A stretch of DNA of 55,680 bases, from NCBI GenBank assembly GCA_903862415.1, contig CAIOYD010000031.1, positions 1-55,680 of the forward strand, given 5' to 3'. The DNA is from an uncultured Oxalobacteraceae bacterium (GTDB lineage Bacteria > Pseudomonadota > Gammaproteobacteria > Burkholderiales > Burkholderiaceae_D). The notes beneath the pieces were generated by a model, which was not told where the DNA came from, did not search any database, and saw only the letters and a program-made list of their open reading frames with translations. Below are positions 25,845-35,375 of this stretch, in pieces (the first letter of the stretch is position 1; the number at the start of each line of letters is the position of its first letter). The position numbers and the translations under genes are program-made.

Positions 25845-26866
25845 CAATCCGTCAGATATTGCCCCGGCATTTTCAATTCGCTCAAACTGTCAATCAACTG
25901 CTGTGGATTGGGGTGGGTGAAGTTAAGATGCCCCATTTTCCGGCCAGCGCGCCATTGCTTGCCATACCAATGCAGTTGCGCAGCACCCTGGCTGAGCCAG
26001 TCGGGATCGTACTCCAAACCGATCAGGTTAATCATCACACTAAAGCCAGTTTGTTCTGGCTGCGGCAAATGCAAACCGCAGATGGCACGTAAATGCAGCT
26101 CGAACTGGCTGATGGACGCGCCTGCCTGAGTCCAGTGGCCGGAGTTATGCACTCGCGGCGCAATTTCATTGATCAGCAATTTTCCGTTGACGACAAAGCA
26201 TTCCATCGCCATGACACCCACGTACTCCAGCGTCTGCATGACGGTGCTCAACATTTGCTCAGCCTGTGACTGCAATTGTGCGTCGGTGTCGGGTTGACTC
26301 AGACTGACGCGCAAAATGCCATCGGTGTGGCGGTTTTCGGTGAGTCGGTAAAACACCATGTGTCCATGGCGGTTACGTGCACCGATGATGGAGACTTCGC
26401 GCTCGAATGCAATTGCCTGCTCAGCCACCACATCGCTGTTCCATTGCGCTAAATCCTGGGGACTATCCTGATGCAAACGTTTTTGTCCGTAGCCATCATA
26501 ACCACCACTGGCGCGCTTTAAAAACACCTCGGGACCCAATTGCAGATGGAGTTGCGCCTGTGTTGTGGTGGCACTTAGTTCCACCCATGGCGCACACGCC
26601 AATCCCAGTGTGTCGAGGAATTTTTTTTGCCGCAGGCGATTCGTCAGTGCAGCAAATGCCGGCCCATTCAACCAGTTGCCATGCTGCTCGAGGGCGCTGG
26701 TAAAAGCATTCACCGGCCAGTGTTCGCGTTCAGCGCTGATCAGGGTTTGCTGATCCGGTATCTGGTCTCCGGTAATCTCAAGCAGACTGACCTCGATGCC
26801 TATTCTCTGTCCCGCCTGTTGTAACATGGCGCCGAGTTGGCCATTACCTAGTATGGCAACTTTCAT
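25814..26866 (-). CDS. purK: PurK, N5-carboxyaminoimidazole ribonucleotide synthase
   Basis: 350 residues, ATP-grasp enzyme converting AIR, bicarbonate and ATP to N5-CAIR in purine synthesis. The N-terminal motif is [19 protein letters not shown], the ATP-grasp part has [15 protein letters not shown], and catalytic-region motifs are [25 protein letters not shown]. The start is ATG 26864-26866 overlapping the purE stop by ATGA; upstream in-frame codons lie inside purE. It is the second gene of a purE-purK operon. Confidence 0.96.
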   Translation of the reverse strand: MKVAILGNGQLGAMLQQAGQRIGIEVSLLEITGDQIPDQQTLISAEREHWPVNAFTSALEQHGNWLNGPAFAALTNRLRQKKFLDTLGLACAPWVELSATTTQAQLHLQLGPEVFLKRASGGYDGYGQKRLHQDSPQDLAQWNSDVVAEQAIAFEREVSIIGARNRHGHMVFYRLTENRHTDGILRVSLSQPDTDAQLQSQAEQMLSTVMQTLEYVGVMAMECFVVNGKLLINEIAPRVHNSGHWTQAGASISQFELHLRAICGLHLPQPEQTGFSVMINLIGLEYDPDWLSQGAAQLHWYGKQWRAGRKMGHLNFTHPNPQQLIDSLSELKMPGQYLTDCQWAMVKLAR

Positions 26867-27357
26867 CCATGGCTCGCAATCTGACTGTCCTGCATGACAG
26901 CCGCGGTTTGTCTGGCGCGCCACTCATCGAGCTGCTTAGCCAGCGCCGGATTGTTGAGTGCCAGGATTTGTATGGCCAGTAACGCTGCATTAAATGCGCC
27001 CGAGGCACCTATAGCCAATGTGCCGACAGCCACGCCCTTAGGCATTTGCACTATCGACAGCAGACTGTCGAGACCATTGAGTGCTTTGCTCTGTACCGGA
27101 ACTCCCAATACCGGCAGTGGAGTGAGTGCCGCCAGCATGCCGGGCAAATGGGCCGCTCCGCCAGCACCGGCAATAATCACGCCTATCCCTGCGCTTCTGG
27201 CCTGAGCGGCAAAGTTGAACATCCGCTCCGGCGTGCGGTGGGCCGAGACGACTTCAGCCTGCCAGGAGACACCAAATTCGGTCAGTAATTCACTCGCTGG
27301 TCTGAGGGTTTCCCAATCACTTTTGGAACCCATGACGATTGCAATTTTTGTGTTCAT
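26863..27357 (-). CDS. purE: PurE, N5-carboxyaminoimidazole ribonucleotide mutase
   Basis: 164 residues, class I PurE. Motifs: [11 protein letters not shown] at the N-terminus, SAHRTPERM, and [25 protein letters not shown]. It moves the carboxyl group of N5-CAIR to give CAIR. The start is ATG 27355-27357 ([14 protein letters not shown]); the longer frame would add residues unlike any PurE. It is followed by the coupled purK. It starts 19 bases after the bicarbonate-transporter gene, an interesting link since PurK uses bicarbonate, so the three may be co-transcribed. Confidence 0.96.
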   Translation of the reverse strand: MNTKIAIVMGSKSDWETLRPASELLTEFGVSWQAEVVSAHRTPERMFNFAAQARSAGIGVIIAGAGGAAHLPGMLAALTPLPVLGVPVQSKALNGLDSLLSIVQMPKGVAVGTLAIGASGAFNAALLAIQILALNNPALAKQLDEWRARQTAAVMQDSQIASHG

Positions 27358-27376
27358 TTTATTTTCCAGATTGAGT

Positions 27377-28309
27377 TTATTGAATAAAGTAATGCACCCA
27401 CTGCATGTAGATGGGCAGGCCAATTAACACATTCACCGGGAAGGTAATTCCCAGCGCGGCCAGCATGGCCAGTCCGATATTGGCATTCGGGATCGAGGTT
27501 TGTATCGCCGCTGGTGCCGCAATATACGAGGCGCTGGCAACCAGCGAGGTCAGAATAAAGGCGCTACCTGCGGGCAGTCCCAGTGCAACCGAGACGGCGA
27601 TACCCAGGGCGGCCAGTACAAACGGTGCCACGGCGGCAAACAGCATCAGGCGCGCATGCTTCCATGGTAGCGGCGAACAGACATTGGCCGTGCAGATACC
27701 CATTTCCAGTAAAAACAGCGCCAGCATGGTTTTGTAGCCATTCAATAATACCGGCTCCAGCGGTCCCAGACCGACCGGACCATAGGCATAGCCGATCAAT
27801 ACGCCGCCACCGAGCAGCAGCACTCCGCGACTTGTCAGTGCTTCGCGCAGGATGCCTTTGCTTTGCGTCTGGCCACTGAGTTTATGATGCAGCCAGAGTG
27901 CGCTGATAATCGCCGGCAGTTCCAGCATGACCAGATACAGGGTGGTTTCGGGATTGAGTTCCAGGCCGGTTTTTTTGACCAATGCCAGCGCCACAGCAAA
28001 GGTGCCGGCGCTGACCGAGCCATAATGGGCGGCGATACTGGCGGCATTGTCGGTATCGAGTTTGACCAGACGTCGCAATACCGGATAGCACAGCAGCGGA
28101 ATCACAAAACCTACCGCCGCAATGCTGATCAGGGTGCGCAGCATACTGAGTTCAAACTTGCCATGCAGAGCCAGACCACCTTCAAGTCCAAGCACCAGCA
28201 TTAATAAAATAGTCAGCGCCTGATAAAACGAGGGCGGCACTTTTAAGTCCGATTTCAACAGACCGGCCGTCAGGCCAAGTGCAAAAAAAGCAATAACGAT
28301 ATCAGGCAT
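27377..28309 (-). CDS. SbtA-like sodium-dependent bicarbonate transporter family protein (DUF897)
   Basis: 310 residues with about ten membrane helices in two halves. The family motif [15 protein letters not shown] (about 90-105) and the general layout match SbtA-type transporters, known from cyanobacteria for high-affinity Na+/bicarbonate uptake. The start is ATG 28307-28309 with AGGA 7 bases upstream. It is divergent from a LysR regulator with a shared operator region and upstream of purEK. Substrate is inferred from family. Confidence 0.85.
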   Translation of the reverse strand: MPDIVIAFFALGLTAGLLKSDLKVPPSFYQALTILLMLVLGLEGGLALHGKFELSMLRTLISIAAVGFVIPLLCYPVLRRLVKLDTDNAASIAAHYGSVSAGTFAVALALVKKTGLELNPETTLYLVMLELPAIISALWLHHKLSGQTQSKGILREALTSRGVLLLGGGVLIGYAYGPVGLGPLEPVLLNGYKTMLALFLLEMGICTANVCSPLPWKHARLMLFAAVAPFVLAALGIAVSVALGLPAGSAFILTSLVASASYIAAPAAIQTSIPNANIGLAMLAALGITFPVNVLIGLPIYMQWVHYFIQ

Positions 28310-28373
28310 CAAGGTTCCTCTTTGTAGTTGAGGTTGCGATTGTGCTGGTTTTTACGTATATTGAATAATAAAT

Positions 28374-28405
28374 TCTATAGCGACTATGCATAGATAATAA
28401 TCTAT
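28374..28405. promoter_or_regulatory. LysR-type T-N11-A operator between the divergent genes
   Basis: TCTAT (28374-28378), 11 bases, ATAGA (28390-28394) is a classic LysR-type box. Overlapping it are the perfect palindrome CTATGCATAG (28384-28393) and ATAGAT-AATA-ATCTAT (28390-28405). The site lies about 65 bases upstream of the transporter gene and 30 bases upstream of the regulator gene, suited to control both. Confidence 0.7.
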
Positions 28406-28434
28406 ATTGACTGCCTTCAGGGAGTAAAACCAGT

Positions 28435-29385
28435 ATGAATATTCGTCACTTAAGCTTTCGCTTATTGCAGGTGTATGTCCAGGTTGCCAGGTCAGGCAGC
28501 ATTTCCACTGCGGCACGCGAGCTGCATCTGACCCAGCCTACCGTGTCGTTGCAGTTAAAAAAACTGCGCGAGGCGGTTGGTGAGCCGCTGTTGGAAAGCC
28601 GCGAAGGGCGCATGGAGTTGACCCATGTCGGCAGTGAATTGTATCGGGCGGCCTGCGATGTGCTGGTGCGCTTTGATGACTTTAACGGGTTTCTGGAGCA
28701 TGCCCGCGGTGGCAGTGCCGGGCATATCAATATCGGCATCGTCACCACCGCCAAATACGTGATGCCACGGATTCTGGGGGCGTTTTATCGTTTGTATCCC
28801 AAAGTGAGCATCACGCTCAATATCGGTAACCGGGCCCATATTCTGGAACGCTTTTCCAAGCAGGAAGATGATTTGTACGTCTTTAGTCATCCGCCGGGCG
28901 GACTGTTGGCGCAGTCCACGCGCATCTTAAAAAATCCTTTGCAGCTCATCGCGCCTCTGGATCATTGGGCGGCTAAACGAGCTGAGCTTACCTTTGCGGA
29001 ATTGCGCAATGAGCGCTTTTTAATCCGTGAACCGGGTTCGGCCACGCGAATGATGTTTGAATCCTGGCTCAGCAGTCAGGGCATTGAGCTCAGCAATACC
29101 ATGCAGATCGAAAGTAATGAAGCCATCCGTCTGAGTACCGCTTCCGGTTTGGGTTTGTCGGTGATTTCTGCCCATACGCTGCAGGAAGGGCGCGAAAATC
29201 TGGCGATCTTGCCGGTATCTGGCTTTCCTTTGGAAAGTAACTGGTATCTGGTGAGTCGCAAGGACAGACGCCTGCCTTATGCTGCCATGCAGTTGATCCG
29301 CTTTATGGCTGAGCATTTAAAAGAATGCGTCGAACCGGACTGGGTAGCGAGCGATATTGCGGAGTTGGATCAGCATTTTTCTTAG
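28435..29385 (+). CDS. LysR-family transcriptional regulator
   Basis: 316 residues. The N-terminal winged helix-turn-helix is RLLQVYVQVARSGSISTAARELHLTQPTVSLQLKKLREAVGEPLLES, followed by a two-lobed effector domain (GHINIGIVTTAKYVMPRILGAF onward) like CbbR/CysB-type members. It is divergent from the SbtA-like gene and probably regulates it and itself through the T-N11-A site. The effector may be a signal of inorganic carbon status, by analogy only. Confidence 0.93.
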   Translation: MNIRHLSFRLLQVYVQVARSGSISTAARELHLTQPTVSLQLKKLREAVGEPLLESREGRMELTHVGSELYRAACDVLVRFDDFNGFLEHARGGSAGHINIGIVTTAKYVMPRILGAFYRLYPKVSITLNIGNRAHILERFSKQEDDLYVFSHPPGGLLAQSTRILKNPLQLIAPLDHWAAKRAELTFAELRNERFLIREPGSATRMMFESWLSSQGIELSNTMQIESNEAIRLSTASGLGLSVISAHTLQEGRENLAILPVSGFPLESNWYLVSRKDRRLPYAAMQLIRFMAEHLKECVEPDWVASDIAELDQHFS

Positions 29386-29743
29386 CCATCATCGCGCATT
29401 GTGCAGGGTCAAGCCACAAATAATCAATAGCGGTAAGGGGGAAGGAGCATGGGATTTTCGGGATATCTTGGAATGCGTGGTTGGTGAACGTAAGCAATAA
29501 AATAACATAGTCCAGGACCATGATGCATCTTTTGCATCGTATCCGTAGTAGCCGCATAACGTTAAGTGTATTTACTAATTGTCGTATGGAAATTTTGTCG
29601 TTATGATGCCGCCCAATCTCTCCATTCCTTCGTTTTTTCTAGCCATTTAACTCTGGTTTCACTACGATAAAAAGTAGCTTCAGGTTCATTGAGGTTGTTT
29701 GGTTAGATGTTTTAATTGCAATGTTGCTGATTGAAAAGTAAAA
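29386..29743 (+). promoter_or_regulatory. Intergenic region with promoter of the binding protein-kinase-regulator operon
   Basis: No gene is seen here. A good sigma-70-type promoter lies at 29579-29607: TTGTCG, 17-base spacer, TATGAT. Transcription would begin near 29614 and leave a leader of about 130 bases before the ATG. I see no riboswitch or strong hairpin in that leader. The left half (29386-29570) shows nothing recognisable. Confidence 0.55.
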
Positions 29744-30430
29744 ATGATGAAAATGGTTGTATTTGTGCTGTTGACCCTGTTGTACCTGATGCCGTTGTCT
29801 TCGCAGGCGGAGACGATTACGTTTTATTCGCCTGAAATTCCTGGCTTGATCACCAGTCACGATAATGGAAAAATGGTCAATAAGGCTGCCATTGATTTCA
29901 TCCACCTCCTTGCCACTCGCGCTGGCATCGTCGATCACTATGAAATCGTGCCTCTGGCCAGAGCTTACGAGTTGACTGAACATAACCCGGATACGTGCGC
30001 CATGGGGATAGGTCGCAGCCAGGAAAACGAAGCAAAATTTAAATGGGCCGGACCGATAGTCAGACAAAAAATACTGTTGTATGCCAACAGTAATGATACG
30101 CGACCGATACATAGTCTCGAAGATGGGCGTGGCTTGATTATCGGCGTCGCACGTAAATCGGTGGTTGCAGGTAAATTGCGTGACAGCGGCTATGTGATCG
30201 AAGAAGCTGATAACGAAGCGATTAATTTTAAAAAATTGCTTGCCAGGCATATCGATCTTTGGGCCGTGACGGCAATTCCTGCCATGGCGGCCATTAAAGA
30301 TGCAGGTCTCCCTGAACCCAGATTGGTCACTACGCTGGGGACGGTCGATGGCTATATTGTATGCAATCGGCAGGTCAGTGATGTCACGATGGAGCGCCTT
30401 AATAATGCGATTCGATCTTTGGCAAAATAG
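29744..30430 (+). CDS. Periplasmic binding protein, family 3-like, probable sensor partner
   Basis: 228 residues. A signal peptide (MVVFVLLTLLYLMPLSSQAE) ends near residue 22; the mature part reads ETITFYSPEIPGLI and has the bilobed family 3 binding-protein pattern (HisJ/PBPb) with GRGLIIGVARKSVVAGKLRDSGY in the hinge region. No ABC permease or ATPase gene is adjacent. The next gene, overlapping by 26 bases, is a membrane histidine kinase, so the protein more likely presents a ligand to the kinase than to a transporter. The ligand is unknown. Confidence 0.8.
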   Translation: MMKMVVFVLLTLLYLMPLSSQAETITFYSPEIPGLITSHDNGKMVNKAAIDFIHLLATRAGIVDHYEIVPLARAYELTEHNPDTCAMGIGRSQENEAKFKWAGPIVRQKILLYANSNDTRPIHSLEDGRGLIIGVARKSVVAGKLRDSGYVIEEADNEAINFKKLLARHIDLWAVTAIPAMAAIKDAGLPEPRLVTTLGTVDGYIVCNRQVSDVTMERLNNAIRSLAK

Positions 30431-32819
30431 CAGAATATGGCCTGCGATTAAGTCCAACTTCATCTTTCTGACGGGCCTGCTGTGGTTGCTATTATTGTTG
30501 TCGGCTCTCGTGGTTCAAGTTCTTGCCGAGTGGCGTACTCAGGAACGCATTTTTAATGACAGATCAGCAGCCGTGGCTGAATTGCTGCATCAGCGTCTGT
30601 TGCAAAGTGCTGGGGCATTGGACAGTCTTGAAACGATAGTCCATGTTTTTGATGTCATTCCGTTTTATGGTGCCGAATTTTCACCGCCTTCCAGGCAAGC
30701 TTCCATCCTCCATCCGCATTCGGCCAGTAATCCAAAAGCTGACAGCGAAATTTCTTCCCTGTTTAAATCATCAAAAGATGAACTTGCGTTAATTGATCCG
30801 AAAATGATGCCATCAGTGAATCTGGAGTCGGGTCCTGTGGATGCGGTGCTGTTCAATCAGTTGCGTGGTTATATCAAAGAGATGATGGTGCACTATCCAT
30901 ATATTTCTTCCGTGACGCTCGAGCCCAGAGTCGAGCGCGATGAATTGCTGCAATTTGAAGCCCGAGCCAGCAGTATGCTGGGTATGGAGTATAAAATTCA
31001 AAGGAAACAGCTTCCCGGTGAGAACAGCGGTGCTGCACCTTCTTTTTATTATCCGCTGACGTTCAAAGAACCGATGGGAGTTGGTGAGGTGGCTCTGTTG
31101 GGGATGGACCAATACGCCGATCCTGTCTGGCGCAGTGCGATAGATGAGTCGGTGCATAGACAAACATGGGCAATGACCAAACCCTATAGCGTGAATCATG
31201 AGCGTGTGTTTGTTTTGCTCAAGGCGGTTTTTTCGACGGCATCACCTTCTTCCGATGTGCAAATCCGACATACTCAGGCGGCACATGTGCTGTCGATGAC
31301 GATCAATGCGCAGCAATTGCTTAAGGAGGATGAATGGCCAGCCTCAACCATGTCGCTGCATATTTATAACGCCCATTATCCGGCAACAGATCCGATGGGA
31401 ACCATGGCGCTATTTCATGCTGGCTCGGGAGGGGCATCCGTTTTTTTTCCCCAATTACATTTTTCGCAGCACGCTGACAATCACCTGCAACCCTATATTA
31501 TTGAAACCAGTCGCCAGCTGGGCTGGGACTTGTTTCGCACTACAGCTACCATCATGAGTGTGTGCAGTAGTTTTGGTCTGGCACTGTTATTGGCGGCGGT
31601 AATCAGTCAACGACATAAGCAACAGCAGTTGGCACGCGAAACCCGAGATATCCTGTTCCGTGAAAAAGAACGCGCTTTGGTGACCTTGCACTCGATTAAT
31701 GATGCGGTGCTCACAGTCAATGCGCATGGGCGTATCGATTATGCCAATTCAGCCGCAGTAGCCGTTTTGCAGCAAGACATGAGTGCGATAAAAGGATGTT
31801 ATATTAATCAGGTAGTGCAGCTGCAATATGATTTTTCCAGCGGGCTCACGCCTGATCCGATCAAGCTTTGCCTGCAAGAGCAGCGCGTCATTGATTTTCC
31901 CGAGACTACGGTGTTAATGAACGAAAGCCATGGACAGAAATTTATCGAGGGCAGTATTTCGCCGCTATTTGATCTTGAGAAGCATTGTATTGGTGCGGTG
32001 GTGGTTTTCAGGGATTTGGGACCGGTACGCAGCAAAGCCCTGGCGGCGCTGGAAGCCAGTGATAAACGTTTGCGACAACATCAGACCGAATTGGCGCATG
32101 TGACGCGGCTGACCACCATGGGTGAAATGGCCTCTGGCATCGCACATGAAATCAACCAGCCGCTTGCGGCCATCCTTAGCTACAATCAGGCTTGCATTCG
32201 TCTGCTGCAGCAAGCACAGCCGGACAGGGATGAAATTATTCGTGCCATGCAGGCGGCAGCACTGCAATCCAAGCGAGCCGGTGAAATTATTACCCGTCTG
32301 CGTTCGTTTGTGACCAAAAAACAGTCTCTGGTCGAACCAATTCAGGTCAATCAGCATATCCATAATGTGCTCACGTTGAGTGAACATGAGTTGCGCGATC
32401 ATCAGATTAGCGTGCATCTTAAGCTCGCTCCAGCGCTGCCGCTGGTTGCCGCCGATGGTATTCAGGTCGAACAAGTGGTGTTAAATTTAATTCGCAATGC
32501 CATGGATGCCATGAATGAAATGGAGACGACCGATAAACTTTTGACGATCACGTCGTGGCTGGAGCCAAACCGGTTGCTGGTCTCAGTCAGGGATAATGGG
32601 GCCGGGTTATCGGAGCAAATTATTGATCAATTATTTCATCCGTTTTTTACCACCAAAGCCGATGGTATGGGTCTGGGATTAACCATCAGCACATCGATTG
32701 TGGAATCTTTTGGCGGCCTGTTAAGTGCTCATTCTGTTATCACCGGCGGAGCAGAATTTGTCTTTCATTTTCCGCTGGTTGCGGAACATAACCCGTTTAT
32801 AAAAGATGCCCATGTCTGA
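30405..32819 (+). CDS. Membrane sensor histidine kinase with large periplasmic domain and PAS
   Basis: 804 residues. The start is ATG 30405 inside the end of the binding-protein gene, with GGAG about 10 bases upstream. Helix 1 is about 19-40, a periplasmic region of about 335 residues (CHASE-like) follows, helix 2 is about 377-400, then PAS (about 425-555), HisKA with His581 in SGIAHEINQPLAAI, and HATPase_c (NLIRNAMDA, DNGAGLSEQ, GMGLGLTI). It is overall similar in kinase core to the 11783-13741 kinase, but the sensor region is unrelated by eye. It overlaps the regulator gene by 14 bases. It presumably phosphorylates that regulator in response to the binding protein. Confidence 0.88.
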   Translation: MRFDLWQNSRIWPAIKSNFIFLTGLLWLLLLLSALVVQVLAEWRTQERIFNDRSAAVAELLHQRLLQSAGALDSLETIVHVFDVIPFYGAEFSPPSRQASILHPHSASNPKADSEISSLFKSSKDELALIDPKMMPSVNLESGPVDAVLFNQLRGYIKEMMVHYPYISSVTLEPRVERDELLQFEARASSMLGMEYKIQRKQLPGENSGAAPSFYYPLTFKEPMGVGEVALLGMDQYADPVWRSAIDESVHRQTWAMTKPYSVNHERVFVLLKAVFSTASPSSDVQIRHTQAAHVLSMTINAQQLLKEDEWPASTMSLHIYNAHYPATDPMGTMALFHAGSGGASVFFPQLHFSQHADNHLQPYIIETSRQLGWDLFRTTATIMSVCSSFGLALLLAAVISQRHKQQQLARETRDILFREKERALVTLHSINDAVLTVNAHGRIDYANSAAVAVLQQDMSAIKGCYINQVVQLQYDFSSGLTPDPIKLCLQEQRVIDFPETTVLMNESHGQKFIEGSISPLFDLEKHCIGAVVVFRDLGPVRSKALAALEASDKRLRQHQTELAHVTRLTTMGEMASGIAHEINQPLAAILSYNQACIRLLQQAQPDRDEIIRAMQAAALQSKRAGEIITRLRSFVTKKQSLVEPIQVNQHIHNVLTLSEHELRDHQISVHLKLAPALPLVAADGIQVEQVVLNLIRNAMDAMNEMETTDKLLTITSWLEPNRLLVSVRDNGAGLSEQIIDQLFHPFFTTKADGMGLGLTISTSIVESFGGLLSAHSVITGGAEFVFHFPLVAEHNPFIKDAHV

Positions 32820-33429
32820 AGCTACCGTTTTTTTGATTGATGATGACAGTGCCGTCAGAGATGCACTGAGTTTGCTCATGCGCTCTATTGGTTTGCGTGT
32901 GCAGGCGTTTGAGCAGGTGCAGCAATTTCTGGATAGCTATGACCCTGACATGGTTTGCTGTCTGATTCTCGATATCCGCATGCCGGGGATAAATGGACTG
33001 GCATTTCAGGAGGCGTTGAAGGCGGCTGGAAATACGGTTCCGGTTATCTTTATTACCGGGCATGGCGATCTTGCGCAATGCACCCGCGCATTTAAAGCTG
33101 GTGCGGTTGATTTTTTGGTCAAGCCAGTCGACGAGCAGGCATTAATTGATTGCGTGCAAAAAACCATGAAGCTCGCTGCAGTACGTCAGCAAGTGCGTTT
33201 TTTTCAACGTGAAGTGATGCAAAAATTTAGCCGTTTGACTGAACGGGAAAAATTGGTATTGGCGTTGATGGTGGCAGGTTTATCGAATAAAGCGATTGCC
33301 ACTCAACTCGAAGTCAGTATTCGGACTGTTGAATCACATCGTGCCAATACCATGGAGAAATTGGAAGTCAGCTCGCTGGCGGAATGCGTCAAGCTGCAAC
33401 TGGCTTATCCGGACAGGGATGTTCTGTGA
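32806..33429 (+). CDS. FixJ-family response regulator
   Basis: 207 residues: receiver domain with acidic pocket Asp12-14, phospho-acceptor Asp56 in CLILDIRMPG and Lys in FLVKPVDE, and a LuxR-type helix-turn-helix (LTEREKLVLALMVAGLSNKAIATQLEVSIRTVESHR). ATG 32806 and ATG 32812 are both possible. Third gene of the binding protein-kinase-regulator operon; target genes are not evident, since the next gene has its own upstream gap of 75 bases. Confidence 0.92.
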   Translation: MPMSEATVFLIDDDSAVRDALSLLMRSIGLRVQAFEQVQQFLDSYDPDMVCCLILDIRMPGINGLAFQEALKAAGNTVPVIFITGHGDLAQCTRAFKAGAVDFLVKPVDEQALIDCVQKTMKLAAVRQQVRFFQREVMQKFSRLTEREKLVLALMVAGLSNKAIATQLEVSIRTVESHRANTMEKLEVSSLAECVKLQLAYPDRDVL

Positions 33430-33504
33430 TTAGGTATTTACAAATGGATAATTACACGATAGTCTCGTCATTTGTTAATAAATGACAACTAAAGGGACGC
33501 CGGC

Positions 33505-34224
33505 ATGATCAAGGAATACACGAGCGCATTGAAAAATTATGCCGAGTTTACAGGCCGTTCTACTCGTAAAGAGTATTGGATGTTTGTTTTATATAATTTT
33601 CTCATTTCCATCGCGGTGCTTTTCCTGAGTGTTGGCTTGCTCAATTCCTCACTGATTTATAACCTGTATACGCTGGCGTTATTTATTCCCTCCCTGGCCG
33701 TGGGAGTGCGCAGAATGCACGATGCCGGTCGAAATGGTTGGTGGATCATTGTGCCTGTGGCCAATTTAATTTTTCTATGTAAGGCCTCAGTCGATCCTGA
33801 AGCCGACGAACCTGGCAAGCTGTCTGGCATGGGTACGTTTGTGGTGGTGGCTTTGGTGCTGGTTCCGGTGATCGGCATACTGGCTGCGATTGCGATTCCT
33901 GCGTATCAGACGTATACGGTCAAGGCCAAGATGGGCGAAGTCATGCAGGTAGGCAGCGAGGCGCAAGCCAGTGTTGCCGACTACGTTGCAAAAACTGGCC
34001 ATGTGCCAGAGGATATCAATCAAACCGAATTTTCGGGTTCCTCTCGGTTTATCAATCAAATTGCCATTGACCAGTCCACCGATGCGATTGTGCTGACTCT
34101 GGGCTTCAGTCCGCTGGAAGGCAAAAAAATTATTTTGCGGCCTAACGTTGCTAACGAAACGGTCACCTGGTCGTGCGATAGTGCCGGCATCCCTCCTTCT
34201 TATCTGCCGGCCAACTGTATTTAA
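33505..34224 (+). CDS. DUF805 membrane domain fused to a type IV pilin-like domain
   Basis: 239 residues. Residues 1-105 are DUF805: FTGRSTRKEYWMFVLYNF and RRMHDAGRNGWW motifs with three or four membrane helices. Residues 111-140 (VVVALVLVPVIGILAAIAIPAYQTYTVKAK) match the N-terminal helix of type IV pilins, but there is no leader peptide with a prepilin peptidase site and the Glu5 position is not conserved. The C-terminal part has the pilin ending W222-S-C224...YLPANC238, with the usual disulfide pair. It is thus a membrane-anchored pilin-like protein that probably cannot be processed and assembled normally. GGGACG lies before the ATG. Confidence 0.8.
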   Translation: MIKEYTSALKNYAEFTGRSTRKEYWMFVLYNFLISIAVLFLSVGLLNSSLIYNLYTLALFIPSLAVGVRRMHDAGRNGWWIIVPVANLIFLCKASVDPEADEPGKLSGMGTFVVVALVLVPVIGILAAIAIPAYQTYTVKAKMGEVMQVGSEAQASVADYVAKTGHVPEDINQTEFSGSSRFINQIAIDQSTDAIVLTLGFSPLEGKKIILRPNVANETVTWSCDSAGIPPSYLPANCI

Positions 34225-34227
34225 TCA

Positions 34228-35205
34228 TCACTCAGTAAACTCGGTGGCATTGGCAGTCAGCCAGCGCCGGTACAGAACAATGGCGCGGTCAGCACCGATG
34301 AAACGGTCGTTACTGGCATCGACCGAAAAAACCGGCGTGATATGGGTAATAATGTTCAAGTCCTGGCGCAGGATGATTTTATTCATGGTTTGCAGCACCA
34401 CGCCGTAGAGATATCCGATGACAGGCAGCCTGACTTGATGGCAGGCGCGTAAATAGAAGCGGGTGGTATGTTCGTCAATCGGCACGAAGGCGATAATGTT
34501 TTTCATTTTTGGGGAAATCGTCAGCAGCCATTGTGCCGGATACAGCAACTGCAAACTCGGTGCGCGTCCGGTGGAAAGTTGTTTCAGTTCAGACAGTGGT
34601 ATGTGCGCTGTACCATTGTCGACACGATTGGCGACCCAGGACTTGATGCCGTCATCCGATGCTTCAACATAGGGGCCATCGACAAAGCTTTTCCCGCCGA
34701 AGCCTATCGTGGTCTTGTGCACGAACGCCAGATGGGCGGCATCGAGCTGATTTTCAATGGCTCTGGAGTAGTTAACCTTGGCATCGATCGCAATGTCACA
34801 GGTTTGAAATCCCTGTGCAATGTCGGGGAAATAGGCCGGTGTGCCGCTTGCAGGCAGAGGGCCGGTCCACATCCAGATAAATCCGTGCAGCTCCTGAAGT
34901 ACATAGCGCGTACAGGCCAGACCGGCAGGAATTTTTCCTTGTGCTCCGTTGGCAGGAATGTGCGCGCACTCGCCGGAGGGATGAAATTCAAAGCCATGAA
35001 ACGGGCAAACCAGTTTGCCGTTGCTGACCGAGCCCTGGCTTAATGACGCGCCCAGATGCGGACAGCGATCGGGAAAAGCGTGTGGCTTTCCATCGGCGTC
35101 ACGCCAAAAGGCAAAATCCAATCCAAAGCGGCGTAATTTAACCGGCTTGGTGTTTAATTCAGTCGACAGCAAAAGTGGGTGCCACAGGTTGCGCGGGATT
35201 TTCAT
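34228..35205 (-). CDS. Rieske non-heme iron oxygenase
   Basis: 325 residues. The Rieske [2Fe-2S] ligands are Cys48, His50, Cys67 and His70 (CPHLG and CPFHGFEF). The mononuclear iron site begins with ENQLDAAHLAFVH, giving His158 and His163 near the bridging Asp155. This is a single-component ring-hydroxylating or demethylating oxygenase alpha subunit (PaO/VanA-like). No reductase or ferredoxin partner gene is adjacent, so electrons must come from elsewhere. The substrate is unknown. It is convergent with the DUF805-pilin gene (3 bases apart) and divergent from the acylase. Confidence 0.88.
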   Translation of the reverse strand: MKIPRNLWHPLLLSTELNTKPVKLRRFGLDFAFWRDADGKPHAFPDRCPHLGASLSQGSVSNGKLVCPFHGFEFHPSGECAHIPANGAQGKIPAGLACTRYVLQELHGFIWMWTGPLPASGTPAYFPDIAQGFQTCDIAIDAKVNYSRAIENQLDAAHLAFVHKTTIGFGGKSFVDGPYVEASDDGIKSWVANRVDNGTAHIPLSELKQLSTGRAPSLQLLYPAQWLLTISPKMKNIIAFVPIDEHTTRFYLRACHQVRLPVIGYLYGVVLQTMNKIILRQDLNIITHITPVFSVDASNDRFIGADRAIVLYRRWLTANATEFTE

Positions 35206-35375
35206 TGTTGGTCATTCATTAATTGTTGCATGATGGTTGATATTACATCATCAAAGTTAATTGCGCCGGGTTCTTGTGAGTTGCCGTCGTCACACTTTTC
35301 ACACATAATCGCAAATCACAATCGCATCCGGCATGATGCAGGATTGAGTTCATTAAAATAATAAAGGAGAGACAA

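Noticed and set aside
29639-30463. 274-codon minus-strand frame opposite the binding-protein gene
   Set aside because: The plus-strand frame has a signal peptide and binding-protein pattern; the opposite frame is compositionally odd and has no recognisable motifs.
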